Below the pieces are notes generated by a model that ran no database searches, was not told the origin of the DNA, and saw nothing but the letters and a program-made list of their open reading frames with translations. Positions 1 to 9,610 of a stretch of DNA of 64,000 nt are shown here, one piece after another; positions within the stretch are counted from its first letter, which is position 1; every line of letters begins with the position of its first letter. The stretch is from Dyella sp. SG609 (GTDB lineage Bacteria; Pseudomonadota; Gammaproteobacteria; Xanthomonadales; Rhodanobacteraceae), in NCBI RefSeq assembly GCF_012275375.1, contig NZ_JAAZQJ010000004.1, forward strand, positions 372,001-436,000. The letters are read 5' to 3'. Made by a program: the position numbers and the translations under genes.

Positions 1-1222
1 CGATGCCGCGGCCCATGCGCAGGCTGCCCTTGCCGTCCGGCGAGGGATCGCCGTCGACCACCTTGCGGATGTCTTCGACACGGGTGACGCGGGCATCGCG
101 CTCCCAGTTCGCGCCGGTGTAGTGGGTGCCGTCCTGGTTGCCGCCGCAGACGAAGTCCGCCAGCACGGCGGCGCTGCGGTCGACGATCACGGGGATCTCC
201 GCCGGCAGGCCGGCCGGGCCGATAAAGCCGGGGCGGGTGCCGGTAACGGCGAGAATCTCCGCCTCGGTGGCCAGCACCGATTCGCCCGGCATCTCGGCCA
301 GCTTGCCGGCCTTCACTTCGTTGACCTCGTGGTCGCCGCGCACGCACAGCGCGACCAGGCCCTTGCTGCCCTGGACCAGGATGGTCTTGACGCACTGGCT
401 GGGCTCGACCTTGAGGAAGGCGGCCACTTCGTCGATGGTCTTCTGCGCAGGCGTGTCCACGCGCTTGAGTTCGGCGGAAGGCGCCGGACGCGCGGCGGCG
501 GGCGCCAGCGCCTCGGCCTTCTCGATATTCGCGGCGTAATCGGAACCATCCGAGAACACCAGGGCATCCTCGCCGGAATCGGCCAGCACCTGGAATTCGT
601 GGCTGGCATTGCCGCCGATGGCGCCGGTGTCGGCCTGCACCGCGCGGAACTTCAGGCCCAGGCGGGTGAAGATGCGCGCGTAGGCGTCGTACATGGCCTG
701 GTAGGTCTGGCCCAGGGATTCCTGCGTGAGGTGGAAGGAGTAGGCGTCCTTCATCACGAACTCGCGCGCGCGCATCACGCCGAAGCGCGGGCGGATCTCG
801 TCGCGGAACTTGGTCTGGATCTGATAGAAGTTGACCGGCAGCTGCTTGTAGCTCTTCAGCTCGTTGCGCGCGAAGTCGGTGATCACCTCTTCGGCGGTGG
901 GCGCGTAGCAGAACTCCTGCTCCTTGCGGTCCTTGATCTTCAGCAGCTGGCCGCCGAACTTCTGCCAGCGGCCGGTTTCTTCCCACAGCTCGCGCGGCTG
1001 GATGGTCGGCATCAGCAGCTCGATCGCGCCGGCGCGGTCCATTTCCTCGCGCACCACCTGCTCGACCTTGCGCATCACGCGCAGGCCCAGCGGCGCCCAG
1101 GTGTACAGGCCGGCGGCGAGCTTGCGGATCATGCCGGTGCGCAGCATCAGCTGATGGCTGGCGATCTCGGCGTCGGCGGGCACTTCCTTGACGGTGGCCA
1201 GGTGGTATTGGCTGAGGCGCAT
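1..1222 (-). CDS. proS: Prolyl-tRNA synthetase, partial (C-terminus outside window)
   Basis: Charges tRNA-Pro with proline in the cytoplasm. The minus-strand frame starts at an ATG (complement of 1220-1222) with [19 protein letters not shown], the usual bacterial ProRS N-terminus. Class II features follow: [18 protein letters not shown] near residue 30, motif 2 around [17 protein letters not shown] near residue 140, and then the long insertion (editing) domain typical of bacterial-type ProRS, seen as the stretch with [18 protein letters not shown]. About 407 codons are present of a usual 565-570, so motif 3 and the anticodon-binding domain lie beyond the left edge. The frame is intact to position 1. 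No upstream gene is co-oriented within 250 bp, so it probably has its own promoter. Confidence 0.95.
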   Translation of the reverse strand, partial: MRLSQYHLATVKEVPADAEIASHQLMLRTGMIRKLAAGLYTWAPLGLRVMRKVEQVVREEMDRAGAIELLMPTIQPRELWEETGRWQKFGGQLLKIKDRKEQEFCYAPTAEEVITDFARNELKSYKQLPVNFYQIQTKFRDEIRPRFGVMRAREFVMKDAYSFHLTQESLGQTYQAMYDAYARIFTRLGLKFRAVQADTGAIGGNASHEFQVLADSGEDALVFSDGSDYAANIEKAEALAPAAARPAPSAELKRVDTPAQKTIDEVAAFLKVEPSQCVKTILVQGSKGLVALCVRGDHEVNEVKAGKLAEMPGESVLATEAEILAVTGTRPGFIGPAGLPAEIPVIVDRSAAVLADFVCGGNQDGTHYTGANWERDARVTRVEDIRKVVDGDPSPDGKGSLRMGRGI

Positions 1223-1300
1223 GCGGGGGGCGTTCCGGCGGGTAAAGAAGCCGAGTATAGCGATTCCCGATTGGCCTGATTTCCTCGATCTTCCCAAGGC

Positions 1301-1451
1301 GAACCCTTCTCCCTTCGGGAGAAGGTGGCGGCAGCCGGATGAGGGTGCGGGCGGAGCGGTGCACATCAATCTCGCGCTCCGCCCGCACCCTCACCCCAAC
1401 CCCTCTCTCCCACAGGGACTACCTACGGGTCGCCAGGGGGAGAGGGGTTCA
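1301..1451. repeat. Composite palindromic intergenic repeat, family A, copy 1
   Basis: Fills most of the 253-bp gap between proS and the DUF4124 gene. A short hairpin (ccttctccc / gggagaagg, 1305-1325) is followed by a perfect 18-bp inverted repeat (1341-1358 with 1375-1392) and a run of ctctctccc paired with ggggagagg. The same modules recur at 3791-3957, 6891-7095, 11361-11475, 24763-24787 and 25222-25355. It lies between two genes that read leftwards, so it may form an RNA hairpin downstream of the DUF4124 gene. I see no coding capacity. Confidence 0.8.
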
Positions 1452-1475
1452 ACGTCGCGGCGATCGATGCGCGGC

Positions 1476-1931
1476 TTACTCGTTCGGGCAGTACTGCTTG
1501 TACTGCGCCTCGGCGGTGGACTGCTGCTGCTTGCGCTGCGCGTCGTCCAGCACCTTGGCCTGGTTGCCTTCCTGCACCACCACCGGCTTCTTGTCGCGCA
1601 GGATGTCCAGGTTGCCCTTGAGCGTGCTGCAGAGCTTCTTGCGGTTTTCCGGGGTGTCGGCCACCGGCGCCTGGGCCGGCCCCTCGGCGGAGCCGGTGGT
1701 CTGTTCGCGGCCGCTGCCTTCCTTGGCCGGCTGGGCCGGCGCGGACGACGAGGACTGCGGAATGCCGGACAGGGTGATCTTCTTGGACGTGCCGCCCTTC
1801 GGCGGCGGGGTGTCGGAGTAGTGCACGGAGCCGCTGGCGTCGGTCCATTTGTAGACCTGCTGGGCCGCGGCCGGCAGGGCGAAGGCCAGGGGGGCGAGCA
1901 GCAGGGCGGCGGCGATCAGCGGGCGACGCAT
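1476..1931 (-). CDS. DUF4124 domain-containing periplasmic protein
   Basis: Small exported protein of 151 residues with no assigned function. The start is the ATG at 1929-1931, preceded by a clear GGAGAAG ribosome binding site; upstream in-frame codons are not needed. A signal peptide (MRRPLIAAALLLAPLAFALPAAAQ) is followed by QVYKWTDASGSVHYSDTPPP, the hallmark of DUF4124, a family widespread in gamma- and betaproteobacteria. The middle is a low-complexity Ser/Pro/Ala/Gly linker, and the C-terminus is a charged, Gln-rich helix with two Cys residues (KKLCSTLKGN and YKQYCPNE) that could form a disulfide. It stands alone, divergent from pssA. Confidence 0.85.
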   Translation of the reverse strand: MRRPLIAAALLLAPLAFALPAAAQQVYKWTDASGSVHYSDTPPPKGGTSKKITLSGIPQSSSSAPAQPAKEGSGREQTTGSAEGPAQAPVADTPENRKKLCSTLKGNLDILRDKKPVVVQEGNQAKVLDDAQRKQQQSTAEAQYKQYCPNE

Positions 1932-2056
1932 GGTCTTCTCCGGGGAAACTGGAAGGCGGGACAGGGCGGAAAAACGTTCGGCGCCCTTGTTAGCACCCGC
2001 ACGGATAGGACTCAAGCGATGGTTTACACTGCGCGCATTCCGTCACGGATTGATCC

Positions 2057-2830
2057 ATGAGCGAGACCACGCCCGTCCGCCCGCCGCGCCACCGGGGCAT
2101 CTACCTGCTGCCCAACCTGTTCACCACGGGAGCCATGTTCGCCGGCTTCTACGCGATCGTGGCCAGCATCGGCGGCAGCTACAGCGACGCGGCCATCGCG
2201 GTGTTCGTGGCCGCCGTGCTGGACGGCATGGACGGCCGCGTGGCGCGCCTCACCGGTACGCAGAGCGAATTCGGCGTGCAGTACGACTCGCTGTCCGACC
2301 TGGTCAGCTTCGGCCTGGCGCCCGCGCTGGTGATGTACACCTGGTCGCTGTCCACGCTCAAGGCCTATGGCCCGCTGTGGGGCAAGCTGGGCTGGGCCGC
2401 CGCCTTCATCTATGCCGCCTGCGCGGCGCTGCGCCTGGCCCGCTTCAACACCCAGGTGGGCGTGGCCGACAAGCGCTATTTCCAGGGCCTGGCCAGCCCG
2501 GCCGCCGCCGCGGTGTGCATGTCCTTCGTGTGGAGCATGGACAAGTTCGGCGTGGGCGGCGACGAGCTGTGCTTCTTCACCCCGTTCATGGCGGTGCTGG
2601 TGGGCCTGCTGATGGTCAGCCGCTTCCGCTACTACAGCTTCAAGTCGCTGCCGATGGGCGAGCGCGACCGCGTGCCGTTCCTGTGGATCATCGTGGGCGT
2701 GCTGATCCTGATCCCGTTCCTGGTCGATCCGCCGCGCGTGCTGTTCGTGGTGTTCACCCTGTACCTGCTGTCCGGCCCGGCCCTCACCTTGTGGGGCCGC
2801 GCCACCCGCCGCCGCCGCGGAGCGGCATGA
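2057..2830 (+). CDS. pssA: CDP-diacylglycerol--serine O-phosphatidyltransferase (phosphatidylserine synthase)
   Basis: Inner-membrane enzyme joining CDP-diacylglycerol and serine to make phosphatidylserine, the precursor of phosphatidylethanolamine. The 257-residue protein carries the full CDP-alcohol phosphotransferase motif: D56 and D59-G60, A63-R64, then G73, D77 and D81 (sequence LDGMDGRVARL followed by EFGVQYDSLSD). It has several hydrophobic segments, including FIYAACAALRLARFN and a C-terminal pair near residues 205-245, and matches the Bacillus/Xanthomonas type II PssA, not the E. coli soluble enzyme. It overlaps the next gene by an ATGA junction (2827-2830), so the two are probably translationally coupled. 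Confidence 0.95.
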   Translation: MSETTPVRPPRHRGIYLLPNLFTTGAMFAGFYAIVASIGGSYSDAAIAVFVAAVLDGMDGRVARLTGTQSEFGVQYDSLSDLVSFGLAPALVMYTWSLSTLKAYGPLWGKLGWAAAFIYAACAALRLARFNTQVGVADKRYFQGLASPAAAAVCMSFVWSMDKFGVGGDELCFFTPFMAVLVGLLMVSRFRYYSFKSLPMGERDRVPFLWIIVGVLILIPFLVDPPRVLFVVFTLYLLSGPALTLWGRATRRRRGAA

Positions 2831-3306
2831 GCGCGATGGCGCCGTCTAGTTCCATGCATCGTTCGCGCGTGCTGCGCGCACTGGGCGTCACCCCGTGGGT
2901 GCGGCGCGACGCGCCGTCGATGCCGTCCACGCCCACGGATGATGCGCCCGCCGCGGAAACCGCCGCCGGCCGTTGCGTGGTGCTGCTGCCCGCCGGCTGC
3001 GAGCCGCGCGCGCTGGACCTGCTCGGCCGCGCGCTGACCGCCTTCGGCCCCGCGCTGGCCCGTGCCGCGCGCATCGAGGTGCGCGACGGGCGCCTCGCCG
3101 CCGTGCCGCTGGCCAAGGCCTACCTGGTGTTCGGCGAGGCCCAGGCGCATGCGCTGGGCCGCGAATTGCCCGCGGCGATGCTGCAGCAGGCGCATATCGT
3201 GCTGGCCGACGAGCCCGGCGCGGTGCACGGTTCCGGCGCCGGCAAGCGGCGCTTGTGGACGGCGCTGCGCAGCCTGCGCCGCGCCCTGGCCGAGACCGCG
3301 GGCTGA
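2827..3306 (+). CDS. holD: Putative DNA polymerase III psi subunit (HolD-like)
   Basis: A 159-residue protein lying directly upstream of rimI, the position holD holds in E. coli. It starts at an ATG overlapping the pssA stop. Near the N-terminus it reads LRALGVTPWVRRD, which lines up with LQQLGITQWSLRRP at the start of E. coli psi (from memory), the segment that binds the clamp-loader tau/gamma subunits. The rest fits a small alpha/beta fold: CVVLLPAGCEPRALDLLGRA in the middle, and a C-terminus KRRLWTALRSLRRAL resembling the ARAALWQQI end of HolD. Psi would link the clamp loader to chi and SSB. HolD is poorly conserved outside enterobacteria, and such genes are usually annotated as hypothetical. 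The rimI start lies 5 bp downstream. The assignment is by motif and synteny, not by a search. Confidence 0.6.
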   Translation: MSAMAPSSSMHRSRVLRALGVTPWVRRDAPSMPSTPTDDAPAAETAAGRCVVLLPAGCEPRALDLLGRALTAFGPALARAARIEVRDGRLAAVPLAKAYLVFGEAQAHALGRELPAAMLQQAHIVLADEPGAVHGSGAGKRRLWTALRSLRRALAETAG

Positions 3307-3310
3307 GGCC

Positions 3311-3781
3311 ATGGTCGCGGTCGCACGGCCCCATGCCGAAGTCCGCGCCATGCGCCGCGAAGACCTGCCCGGCGTCGCCGCGCTGGAACGCGCTGCCTAC
3401 GACTTCCCGTGGAGCGAAGGCATCTTCGGCGACTGCCTGAAAGCCGGGCATCCGGCCTGGGTGCTATGGGTGGAAGGCGAGATGGCCGGCTACGGCGTGC
3501 TCTCCGTCGCCGCCGGCGAGGCCCACGTGCTCAACCTGTGCATCAGCCAGAACCACCGCGGCCTGGGCCTGGGCCGGCACCTGCTGCGCCGCCTGCTGGA
3601 CGTGGCGCGCTGGAACGGCGCCGAGCGGGTGTTCCTGGAAGTACGCCCGTCGAATCCGGTGGCGCAGACCTTGTACCGCTCGATCGGCTTCGAGGAGATC
3701 GGCCGCCGGCCGAATTACTACCCGGCGAAGCAGGGCAGGGAAGACGCGATCGTCATGGCGCTGGATTTCGCCGCGCCCTGA
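3311..3781 (+). CDS. rimI: Ribosomal protein S18 alanine N-acetyltransferase
   Basis: GNAT-family acetyltransferase of 156 residues that acetylates the N-terminal Ala of ribosomal protein S18 in E. coli. The acetyl-CoA binding loop appears as NHRGLGLGRHLLRRLL, with the preceding strand AHVLNLCISQ. The C-terminal part FLEVRPSNPVAQTLYRSIGF followed by GRRPNYYP and EDAIVMAL is diagnostic of RimI. The ATG at 3311 comes 5 bp after the HolD-like gene stop. It ends just before a palindromic repeat that could act as the 3' end of the pssA-holD-rimI transcript. Confidence 0.92.
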   Translation: MVAVARPHAEVRAMRREDLPGVAALERAAYDFPWSEGIFGDCLKAGHPAWVLWVEGEMAGYGVLSVAAGEAHVLNLCISQNHRGLGLGRHLLRRLLDVARWNGAERVFLEVRPSNPVAQTLYRSIGFEEIGRRPNYYPAKQGREDAIVMALDFAAP

Positions 3782-3790
3782 CGCGCTTCT

Positions 3791-3957
3791 TGCTCCCTCT
3801 CCCCTCCGGGGAGAGGGTTGGGGTGAGGGGCCGGGCGGAGCGTTGAGCTGAGGGTCATTACAAGCCCAAAAAGCTTTTGCTCACTCCGTAGAAGCGTTAT
3901 CGCGAGCACCCGCCCCTCATCTGCCTGCCGGCATCTTCTCCCCGAAGGGGAGAAGAG
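3791..3957. repeat. Composite palindromic repeat, family A, copy 2
   Basis: Occupies the gap between the convergent genes rimI and valS. It begins with a perfect hairpin (ccctctcccc ... ggggagaggg, 3795-3817), continues with the conserved strip ggtgaggggccgggcggagc, has a variable centre with aaaaagctttt, and closes with cgcccctcatctgcctgccgg and a second hairpin (cttctccccgaaggggagaag, 3935-3955). The two ends are complementary over several blocks, so the unit can fold as one long hairpin. Its place between convergent genes suggests a bidirectional terminator role; that is an inference. Confidence 0.8.
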
Positions 3958-3962
3958 TTCAC

Positions 3963-6770
3963 TTAGCCAAGCTTCAACAACTGCTCCCGCAACGCACTCA
4001 ACTGCGTGCCCCAATCCGCAATGCGCTGACGCTCCTGCGCCACCACTTCCGCCGGCGCATTCGCCACGAAGTTGGCATTGCCCAGCTTGCCCTCGCACTT
4101 CCTGATCTCGCCTTCGATACGGCCGATCTCCTTGCCCAGGCGCGTCTTCTCCGCGCCCACGTCGATCAGCCCGGCCAGCGGAATCAGCACGCGCATCGAA
4201 CCCACCACCGCGGCCGCGGCGGCCGGCTCGTCCACGCCGGCGTCGATCCACTGCGGCGCATCCACGCGCGCCAGGAAGGCGATCTGCGCGGCGAATTTCG
4301 CGGCGCGCGCGCGATCGGCGGCGTCGCCGTCGGCCAGCAGCAGCGGGATGGTCTTGCCCGGCGCGATATTCATTTCCGAGCGGATGCGGCGGATGCCGCT
4401 CAGCACGTTCTTGAACCACTCGACTTCGGCGGTGGCCGCCTCGTCGGCCGCGATGTCGCCGGCCTTGGGCCACGGCCGGCGCAGCAGGGCCGCCTCGGTG
4501 AGGCCCAGCAGCGGCGCCACCGACTGCCAGATCTCCTCGGTGATGAACGGCACGATCGGATGCAGCGCGCGCAGCACCGTCTCCAGCACCACCAGCAGGG
4601 TGCGGCGGGTGGAAGCGGCGGCGGCCGCGTCGTCGCCGTTGAGCGCCGGCTTGGACAGTTCCAGGAACCAGTCGCAGTACTCGTTCCAGACGAACTCGTA
4701 CAGCTCCTGCGCGAGCAGGTCGAAGCGGTAGGTAAGGAAGTGCTGTTCGACGTCGCCCAGCGTTTGCTTGAGGCGCGTGAGGATCCAGCGCTCCGCTTCC
4801 GTCGCCGGCGGCGTGCCGGCCGCGGCGATGGCGCCGTTCTCCACGTTCATCAGTACGAAGCGCGCGGCGTTCCACAGCTTGTTGCAGAACGCCTTGTAGC
4901 CTTCGGCGCGCTTGATGTCGAAATTGATGGTGCGGCTGTAGCTGGCCAGCGCGGCGAAGGTAAAGCGCAGCGCGTCGGTGCCGATCGCGGGAATACCGGC
5001 TGGGTAATCCTTGCGGATGCGCTTTTCCACTTTCTCGCGCACCTGCGGAATCAGCAGCGACTTGGTCGACTTCTCCACCAGCGGCTCCAGTTCGATGCCG
5101 TCGATCAGGTCCAGCGGGTCCAGCGTATTGCCCTTGGACTTGGACATCTTCTGGCCTTCGGCGTCGCGCACGATGGCGTTGATGTACACCTCGCGGAACG
5201 GCACCTGGCCGGTGAAGTATTTGGTCGCCATCACCATGCGCGCGACCCAGAAGAAGATGATGTCGAAGCCGGTGACCAGCACCGCGCTGGGCAGGAAGAT
5301 CTTGTCCGCCTGCCAGTCGGCCACCACTTCGCCGCGCTCGTTCTTCACCGGGCCGTCCGCCGGCCAGCCGAGCGTGGAGAACGGCCACAGCGCGGAACTG
5401 AACCAGGTATCGAGCACGTCCTCGTCCTGGCGCAGCGCGCCGACCGGCGGCACCGCGGCATGCGCGCGCGCGTCGGCTTCGTTCTCGCCCACGAAGATGT
5501 TGCCGGCCTCGTCGTACCACGCCGGAATGCGATGGCCCCACCACAGCTGGCGGCTGATGCACCAGTCCTGGATGTTCTCCAGCCACTGCGTGTAGGTGGT
5601 GCTCCAGTTCTCCGGCACGAACTTGATTTCGCCCGAGCGCACGGCATCCAGCGCCGGCTCGGTGATCGCCTTGCGGCCGTGGTCGCTGGTGAGGTCGACG
5701 AACCACTGGTCGGTGAGCATCGGCTCGATCACCGCGTCCGAGCGCTGGCTCACCGGCACCTGCAGCTTGTGCGGTTTGGTTTCGACCAGCAGGCCTTCGG
5801 TTTCCAGGTCGGCCAGCACGCGCTTGCGCGCTTCGAAGCGGTCGAGGCCGCGGTACTGTTCCGGCGCGTTCTCGTTGACCTTCGCGTCCAGCGTGAAGAT
5901 GTTGATCGGCGCCAGGTTGTGGCGCTGGCCGATGGCGTAGTCGTTGAAGTCGTGCGCCGGCGTGATCTTGACGAAGCCGGTGCCGAATTCGCGGTCGACG
6001 TAGTCGTCGGCGATCACCGGAATCTCGCGGTTCGACAGCGGCAGGCGCAGCATCTTGCCGACCAGGTGCGCGTAGCGCTCGTCTTCCGGATGCACCGCCA
6101 CGGCGACGTCGCCGAGCATGGTTTCCGGACGCGTGGTGGCGACGACGACGCTGTCGCTGTTGTCAACGGTGTAATAGCGGATCGACCACAGGTGGCCGTC
6201 GCGCTCCACGTTGTTCACTTCCAGGTCCGACACGGCGGTGCCCAGCGCCGGGTCCCAGTTCACCAGGCGGTTGCCGCGGTAGATCAGCCCCGCGCGGAAC
6301 CACTCCACGAACACCTTGCGCACCGCGGACGACAGCCCCTCGTCCATGGTGAAGCGCTCGCGCGACCAGTCGGCGGCGACGCCCAGGCGGCGCATCTGGT
6401 TGGTGATGGTGGAGCCGGATTCCTCCTTCCACTGCCACACGCGCTCGACGAAGGCCTCGCGGCTCAGGTCGTGGCGGGTCTGTCCGGCGGCGGCAAGCTG
6501 GTTCTCCACGATCTTCTGCGTGGCGATGCCGGCGTGGTCGGTGCCGACCTGCCACAGCGTGTTGAGGCCGCGCATGCGCTGGTAGCGGATCAGCATGTCC
6601 ATCACGGTCTGCTGGAACGCATGGCCCATGTGCAGGGTGCCGGTGACGTTCGGCGGCGGCAGCAGGATGCAGTACGGCTCGCCGTGTCCCGAAGGCTGGA
6701 AGTCGCCGCTGGCTTCCCAGCGCGCATACCACTTCGACTCGATCTGGCGGGGCTCGAAACTCTTGTCCAT
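3963..6770 (-). CDS. valS: Valyl-tRNA synthetase
   Basis: Class Ia synthetase charging tRNA-Val, 935 residues (E. coli 951). The start is the ATG at 6768-6770, giving [20 protein letters not shown]; the open frame extends 97 codons upstream into a repeat, which I exclude. The HIGH motif is at residues 47-50 (GTLHMGHAF) and KMSKS near residue 540 ([14 protein letters not shown]). The editing domain lies between them ([19 protein letters not shown]). The C-terminal coiled-coil domain of ValRS is visible as [20 protein letters not shown], ending LREQLLKLG. No neighbour is co-transcribed at close range: holC and pepA, the usual partners in Xanthomonadales, are not adjacent. Confidence 0.97.
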   Translation of the reverse strand: MDKSFEPRQIESKWYARWEASGDFQPSGHGEPYCILLPPPNVTGTLHMGHAFQQTVMDMLIRYQRMRGLNTLWQVGTDHAGIATQKIVENQLAAAGQTRHDLSREAFVERVWQWKEESGSTITNQMRRLGVAADWSRERFTMDEGLSSAVRKVFVEWFRAGLIYRGNRLVNWDPALGTAVSDLEVNNVERDGHLWSIRYYTVDNSDSVVVATTRPETMLGDVAVAVHPEDERYAHLVGKMLRLPLSNREIPVIADDYVDREFGTGFVKITPAHDFNDYAIGQRHNLAPINIFTLDAKVNENAPEQYRGLDRFEARKRVLADLETEGLLVETKPHKLQVPVSQRSDAVIEPMLTDQWFVDLTSDHGRKAITEPALDAVRSGEIKFVPENWSTTYTQWLENIQDWCISRQLWWGHRIPAWYDEAGNIFVGENEADARAHAAVPPVGALRQDEDVLDTWFSSALWPFSTLGWPADGPVKNERGEVVADWQADKIFLPSAVLVTGFDIIFFWVARMVMATKYFTGQVPFREVYINAIVRDAEGQKMSKSKGNTLDPLDLIDGIELEPLVEKSTKSLLIPQVREKVEKRIRKDYPAGIPAIGTDALRFTFAALASYSRTINFDIKRAEGYKAFCNKLWNAARFVLMNVENGAIAAAGTPPATEAERWILTRLKQTLGDVEQHFLTYRFDLLAQELYEFVWNEYCDWFLELSKPALNGDDAAAAASTRRTLLVVLETVLRALHPIVPFITEEIWQSVAPLLGLTEAALLRRPWPKAGDIAADEAATAEVEWFKNVLSGIRRIRSEMNIAPGKTIPLLLADGDAADRARAAKFAAQIAFLARVDAPQWIDAGVDEPAAAAAVVGSMRVLIPLAGLIDVGAEKTRLGKEIGRIEGEIRKCEGKLGNANFVANAPAEVVAQERQRIADWGTQLSALREQLLKLG

Positions 6771-6890
6771 CGGGGGCTCGTCATGGCGCGCCGGGGTGGG
6801 CGCGTGGGTGGGAACGGGATAAAGACCCTGGATTGTAAGGGTGGGGGCTGGGGGCTGCCAAAAACAGGCTGGGGCGGACCTGTCCGGATG

Positions 6891-7095
6891 CGAACCCTTC
6901 TCCCTGCTGGGGAGTACGCGGGGAGGGCACAGGGATGTGCCCGGCTCTGAGGAGCGAGGAAGGTGGCGGCAGCCGGATGAGGGGTCGGGGCTCGCGACGG
7001 GAGATCGACAGGGCGAGGCTTGCTTGCTGCTCCCGCTTCTACGCTCCGGCCGACCCCTCACCCCGGCCCTCTCCCCGCAGGGGAGAGGGGGTACG
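6891..7095. repeat. Composite palindromic repeat, family A, copy 3, with an internal insertion
   Basis: Lies in the 328-bp gap between valS and hemE. The left module (gcgaacccttctccct) and the strip gaaggtggcggcagccggatgag match copy 1, but here about 45 bp separate them (roughly 6912-6956), including a small self-complementary part gggcacagggatgtgccc (6926-6943). The right half (cgacccctcaccccggccctctccccgcaggggagagggg) is the usual closing hairpin at about 7046-7091. The other ~120 bp of the gap show no gene. It follows the 3' end of nothing on the plus strand and separates hemE (stop at 7099) from the valS start. Confidence 0.75.
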
Positions 7096-7098
7096 TCT

Positions 7099-8172
7099 TC
7101 AGGCCCTGGCGCGTACTACGCGGCCATAGGCATGCACTTCATCCACCAGCACCTTCACGTGCTCCGGATCCACCTCCGGCGTAATGCCATGCCCCAGGTT
7201 GAACACATGGCCCGGGTGGTTGCCGAAGCTGTCCAGCACGGCGCGCGCCTCGCGGCGGATGGTCTCGGGGTTGGAACGCAGCACGGCGGGGTCGAGGTTG
7301 CCCTGCAGGGCCACGCGGCCGCCGACGGCGGCGCGGGCGTCGGCCAGGTCGATGGTCCAGTCCACGCCCAGGGCGGCGCAGCCGGTGTCGGCCATCGCCG
7401 ACAGGTGGCGGTGGGCGCCCTTGGAGAACAGGATCACCGGCAGCTCGCGCGCATGCGCGTCGGCCTTCAGCGCATCGACCACCTGGGCCATGTAGCGCAG
7501 CGAGAACTCGCGGTACGGCGCGGGGCCGAGCATGCCGCCCCAGGTGTCGAACACCATCAGCGCCTGCGCGCCGGCCGCGGCCTGCGCGGCGAGATAGGCG
7601 GCCACCGAGCGGGCCAGCGTGTCGAGCAACTGGTGCGCGAGCTTCGGCTCGTTCCAGCACATGGCCTTGAGCGTGGCGAAATCGCGCGAGCCTTCGCCTT
7701 CGACCATGTAGCAGGCCAGCGTCCAGGGGCTGCCGGAGAAGCCGATCAGCGGCACGCGGCCGTGCAGCTCGCGGCGGATCGTGCGCACCGCATCCATCAC
7801 GTAGCGCAGCTCGCCGTCCATGTCGGGCACGCCGAGCTTGTCGACGTCGGCCCGCGTGCGCACCGGATGCGCGAACTGCGGACCCTCGCCCTGCGCGAAG
7901 CTGAGCCCCAGGCCCATCGCGTCGGGAATGGTGAGGATGTCGGAGAACAGGATCGCCGCATCCAGGTCGAAGCGCTCCAGCGGCTGCAGGGTCACTTCGC
8001 AGGCCAGTTCCGGCGACTGCGCCAGCGCCATGAAGCTGCCGGCGCGGGCGCGGGTGGCGCGGTATTCCGGCAGGTAGCGGCCGGCCTGGCGCATCACCCA
8101 GATCGGGGTGGTGTCGGTGGGTTCGCGGCGCAGGGCGCGCAGGAAGCGGTCGTTCTTCAGGGGTTCGCTCAT
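7099..8172 (-). CDS. hemE: Uroporphyrinogen decarboxylase
   Basis: Cytoplasmic enzyme removing four carboxyl groups from uroporphyrinogen III to give coproporphyrinogen III in haem synthesis. The 357-residue length is normal. Signature 1 is present as [19 protein letters not shown] near residue 22, with the Arg residues that hold the substrate carboxylates, and signature 2 region as [16 protein letters not shown] near residue 145. The catalytic Asp is in [18 protein letters not shown]. The C-terminal [19 protein letters not shown] is typical. It is the last gene of aroK-aroB-WGR-hemE; the WGR gene stop is 1 bp before its ATG. This coupling is common in Xanthomonadales. Confidence 0.97.
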   Translation of the reverse strand: MSEPLKNDRFLRALRREPTDTTPIWVMRQAGRYLPEYRATRARAGSFMALAQSPELACEVTLQPLERFDLDAAILFSDILTIPDAMGLGLSFAQGEGPQFAHPVRTRADVDKLGVPDMDGELRYVMDAVRTIRRELHGRVPLIGFSGSPWTLACYMVEGEGSRDFATLKAMCWNEPKLAHQLLDTLARSVAAYLAAQAAAGAQALMVFDTWGGMLGPAPYREFSLRYMAQVVDALKADAHARELPVILFSKGAHRHLSAMADTGCAALGVDWTIDLADARAAVGGRVALQGNLDPAVLRSNPETIRREARAVLDSFGNHPGHVFNLGHGITPEVDPEHVKVLVDEVHAYGRVVRARA

Positions 8173-8173
8173 T

Positions 8174-8446
8174 TCAACGTCCGTACGGGCCGTCCATGCC
8201 CTGGCTGAACATCAGGCGGTAGCCGCGCTTGAGCTGCGCGTCGCGCGCCTTCTCGAACGCCGCGATGGCGTCGTCGCGCTCCAGGAATTGCTCGCGCTTG
8301 AGGCTGGCCTTGCCGCCCTGCACGCCGGTCTCGCGGTACAGCGTCCAGCCGCCGAGCAGATCCTGCTCCAGCACGATCTGGACGTAGCGGGGCGCTTCGC
8401 CGGAGCTGGGCGCGGTTTGCAGGTAGAGGCGCATGGAAGGCTGCAT
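8174..8446 (-). CDS. Small stand-alone WGR-domain protein
   Basis: A 90-residue protein made almost wholly of one WGR domain: [11 protein letters not shown] at the N-terminus, then the strand pattern [19 protein letters not shown], a Gly-rich turn [14 protein letters not shown], and a closing helix [22 protein letters not shown] domains are nucleic-acid binding modules known from PARP enzymes and MolR-type proteins. As an isolated unit its role is unknown. It sits between aroB and hemE, almost touching hemE, so it is co-expressed with aromatic amino acid and haem genes. The ATG at 8444-8446 is upstream of a second in-frame ATG (MRLYLQ) four codons later that could be the true start. Confidence 0.82.
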   Translation of the reverse strand: MQPSMRLYLQTAPSSGEAPRYVQIVLEQDLLGGWTLYRETGVQGGKASLKREQFLERDDAIAAFEKARDAQLKRGYRLMFSQGMDGPYGR

Positions 8447-8500
8447 GGTGGATAGGGGGCGGTGGGCCGCGAGTTGGGCATTCTAGCCAGAAGGCGGGCC

Positions 8501-9610
8501 TCAGGCCGAAGTCGCCTCGCGCAGCGTGGCCAGTACTTCGCCTTCGTCCACCCCGCCGACGATCTCCGCCCGCCCGATGCCGCGCCACAGGATCAGCCGC
8601 AGCGTGCCGGCGGTGTTCTTCTTGTCCAGGCGCATCAGGGCGAGCAGGGCCTGCGGGTCCATGCCGGCGGGAATCGCGGTGGGCAGGCCCAGCCGTTCCA
8701 GCAGGCGCTGCAGGCGCGCGGTATCCGCCGCGACGCTCATGCCCAGCCGCTCGGACAGGCGCGCGGCCAGCAGCATGCCGACCGCCACGCCTTCGCCATG
8801 CAGCAGGGCGGTGTACTTGCCGGCGGTTTCCAGCGCGTGGCCGAAGGTGTGGCCCAGGTTGAGCAATGCACGTTCGCCTTGCTCGGTTTCGTCGCGGGCC
8901 ACCACGCCGGCCTTGTACTGCACCTTGCGCGCGATCGCCTCGACCAGCGGTGCGGTGTCGCGCGCGGCCAGTGCGTCGGCCTGCTGTTCCAGCCACTCGA
9001 AGAACGGCAGGTCGCCGATCGCCGCGCCCTTCACCACCTCGGCCAGGCCGGCGCGGTATTCGCGCTGCGGCAGGGTGGCGAGGGTGTCGATGTCGGCCAC
9101 CACCGCGCGCGGCTGGTGGAAGGCGCCGACCAGGTTCTTGCCGGCCGGCAGGTTCACGCCGGTCTTGCCGCCGACGGAGGAATCGACCATGGCCAGCAGG
9201 GTGGTCGGCATCTGGATGAAGTCGATGCCGCGCATCCAGCAGGCCGCGCTGAAGCCGGCCAGGTCGCCGACCACGCCGCCGCCCAGCGCCACCACGCAGG
9301 CGTCGCGGGTGGCGCCCAGCCGGGCCAGTGCGTCCAGTGCGCGGCCCACGTTGTCGAAGGTCTTGTGCGCCTCGCCGTCGTCGAGCAGGAAGGCCGACCA
9401 CTGCAGGCCTTCCAGCCCCGCGGCCACGCGCTCCAGATACAGCGGCGCCACCGTGGTGTTGCTGATCACCAGCGCATGGCGGCCGCGCAGCATGGCGCGC
9501 CAGCGCGCGCGGTCGCCGAGCAGGCCGGGGCCGATCCATACGGGATACGCGCGCTCGCCGAGGGCGACGTCGATGCTGCGCGGGGAAGAGGTGTGGTGGT
9601 TCATGCTCAT
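8501..9610 (-). CDS. aroB: 3-dehydroquinate synthase
   Basis: Second step of the shikimate pathway: converts DAHP to 3-dehydroquinate with bound NAD and a divalent metal. The 369-residue protein shows the NAD-binding segment [20 protein letters not shown] near residue 110 and the family signatures [20 protein letters not shown] and [18 protein letters not shown]. Metal ligands fit [11 protein letters not shown] (Glu near residue 190) and [12 protein letters not shown] (His near residues 250-260). Its ATG overlaps the aroK stop (ATGA, 9607-9610), so the two are translationally coupled. A second ATG two codons downstream is possible. Confidence 0.97.
   Translation of the reverse strand: MSMNHHTSSPRSIDVALGERAYPVWIGPGLLGDRARWRAMLRGRHALVISNTTVAPLYLERVAAGLEGLQWSAFLLDDGEAHKTFDNVGRALDALARLGATRDACVVALGGGVVGDLAGFSAACWMRGIDFIQMPTTLLAMVDSSVGGKTGVNLPAGKNLVGAFHQPRAVVADIDTLATLPQREYRAGLAEVVKGAAIGDLPFFEWLEQQADALAARDTAPLVEAIARKVQYKAGVVARDETEQGERALLNLGHTFGHALETAGKYTALLHGEGVAVGMLLAARLSERLGMSVAADTARLQRLLERLGLPTAIPAGMDPQALLALMRLDKKNTAGTLRLILWRGIGRAEIVGGVDEGEVLATLREATSA

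Noticed and set aside
5011-5595. Plus-strand frames inside valS
   Set aside because: valS is intact with HIGH and KMSKS motifs on the minus strand; the plus frames are shadows.
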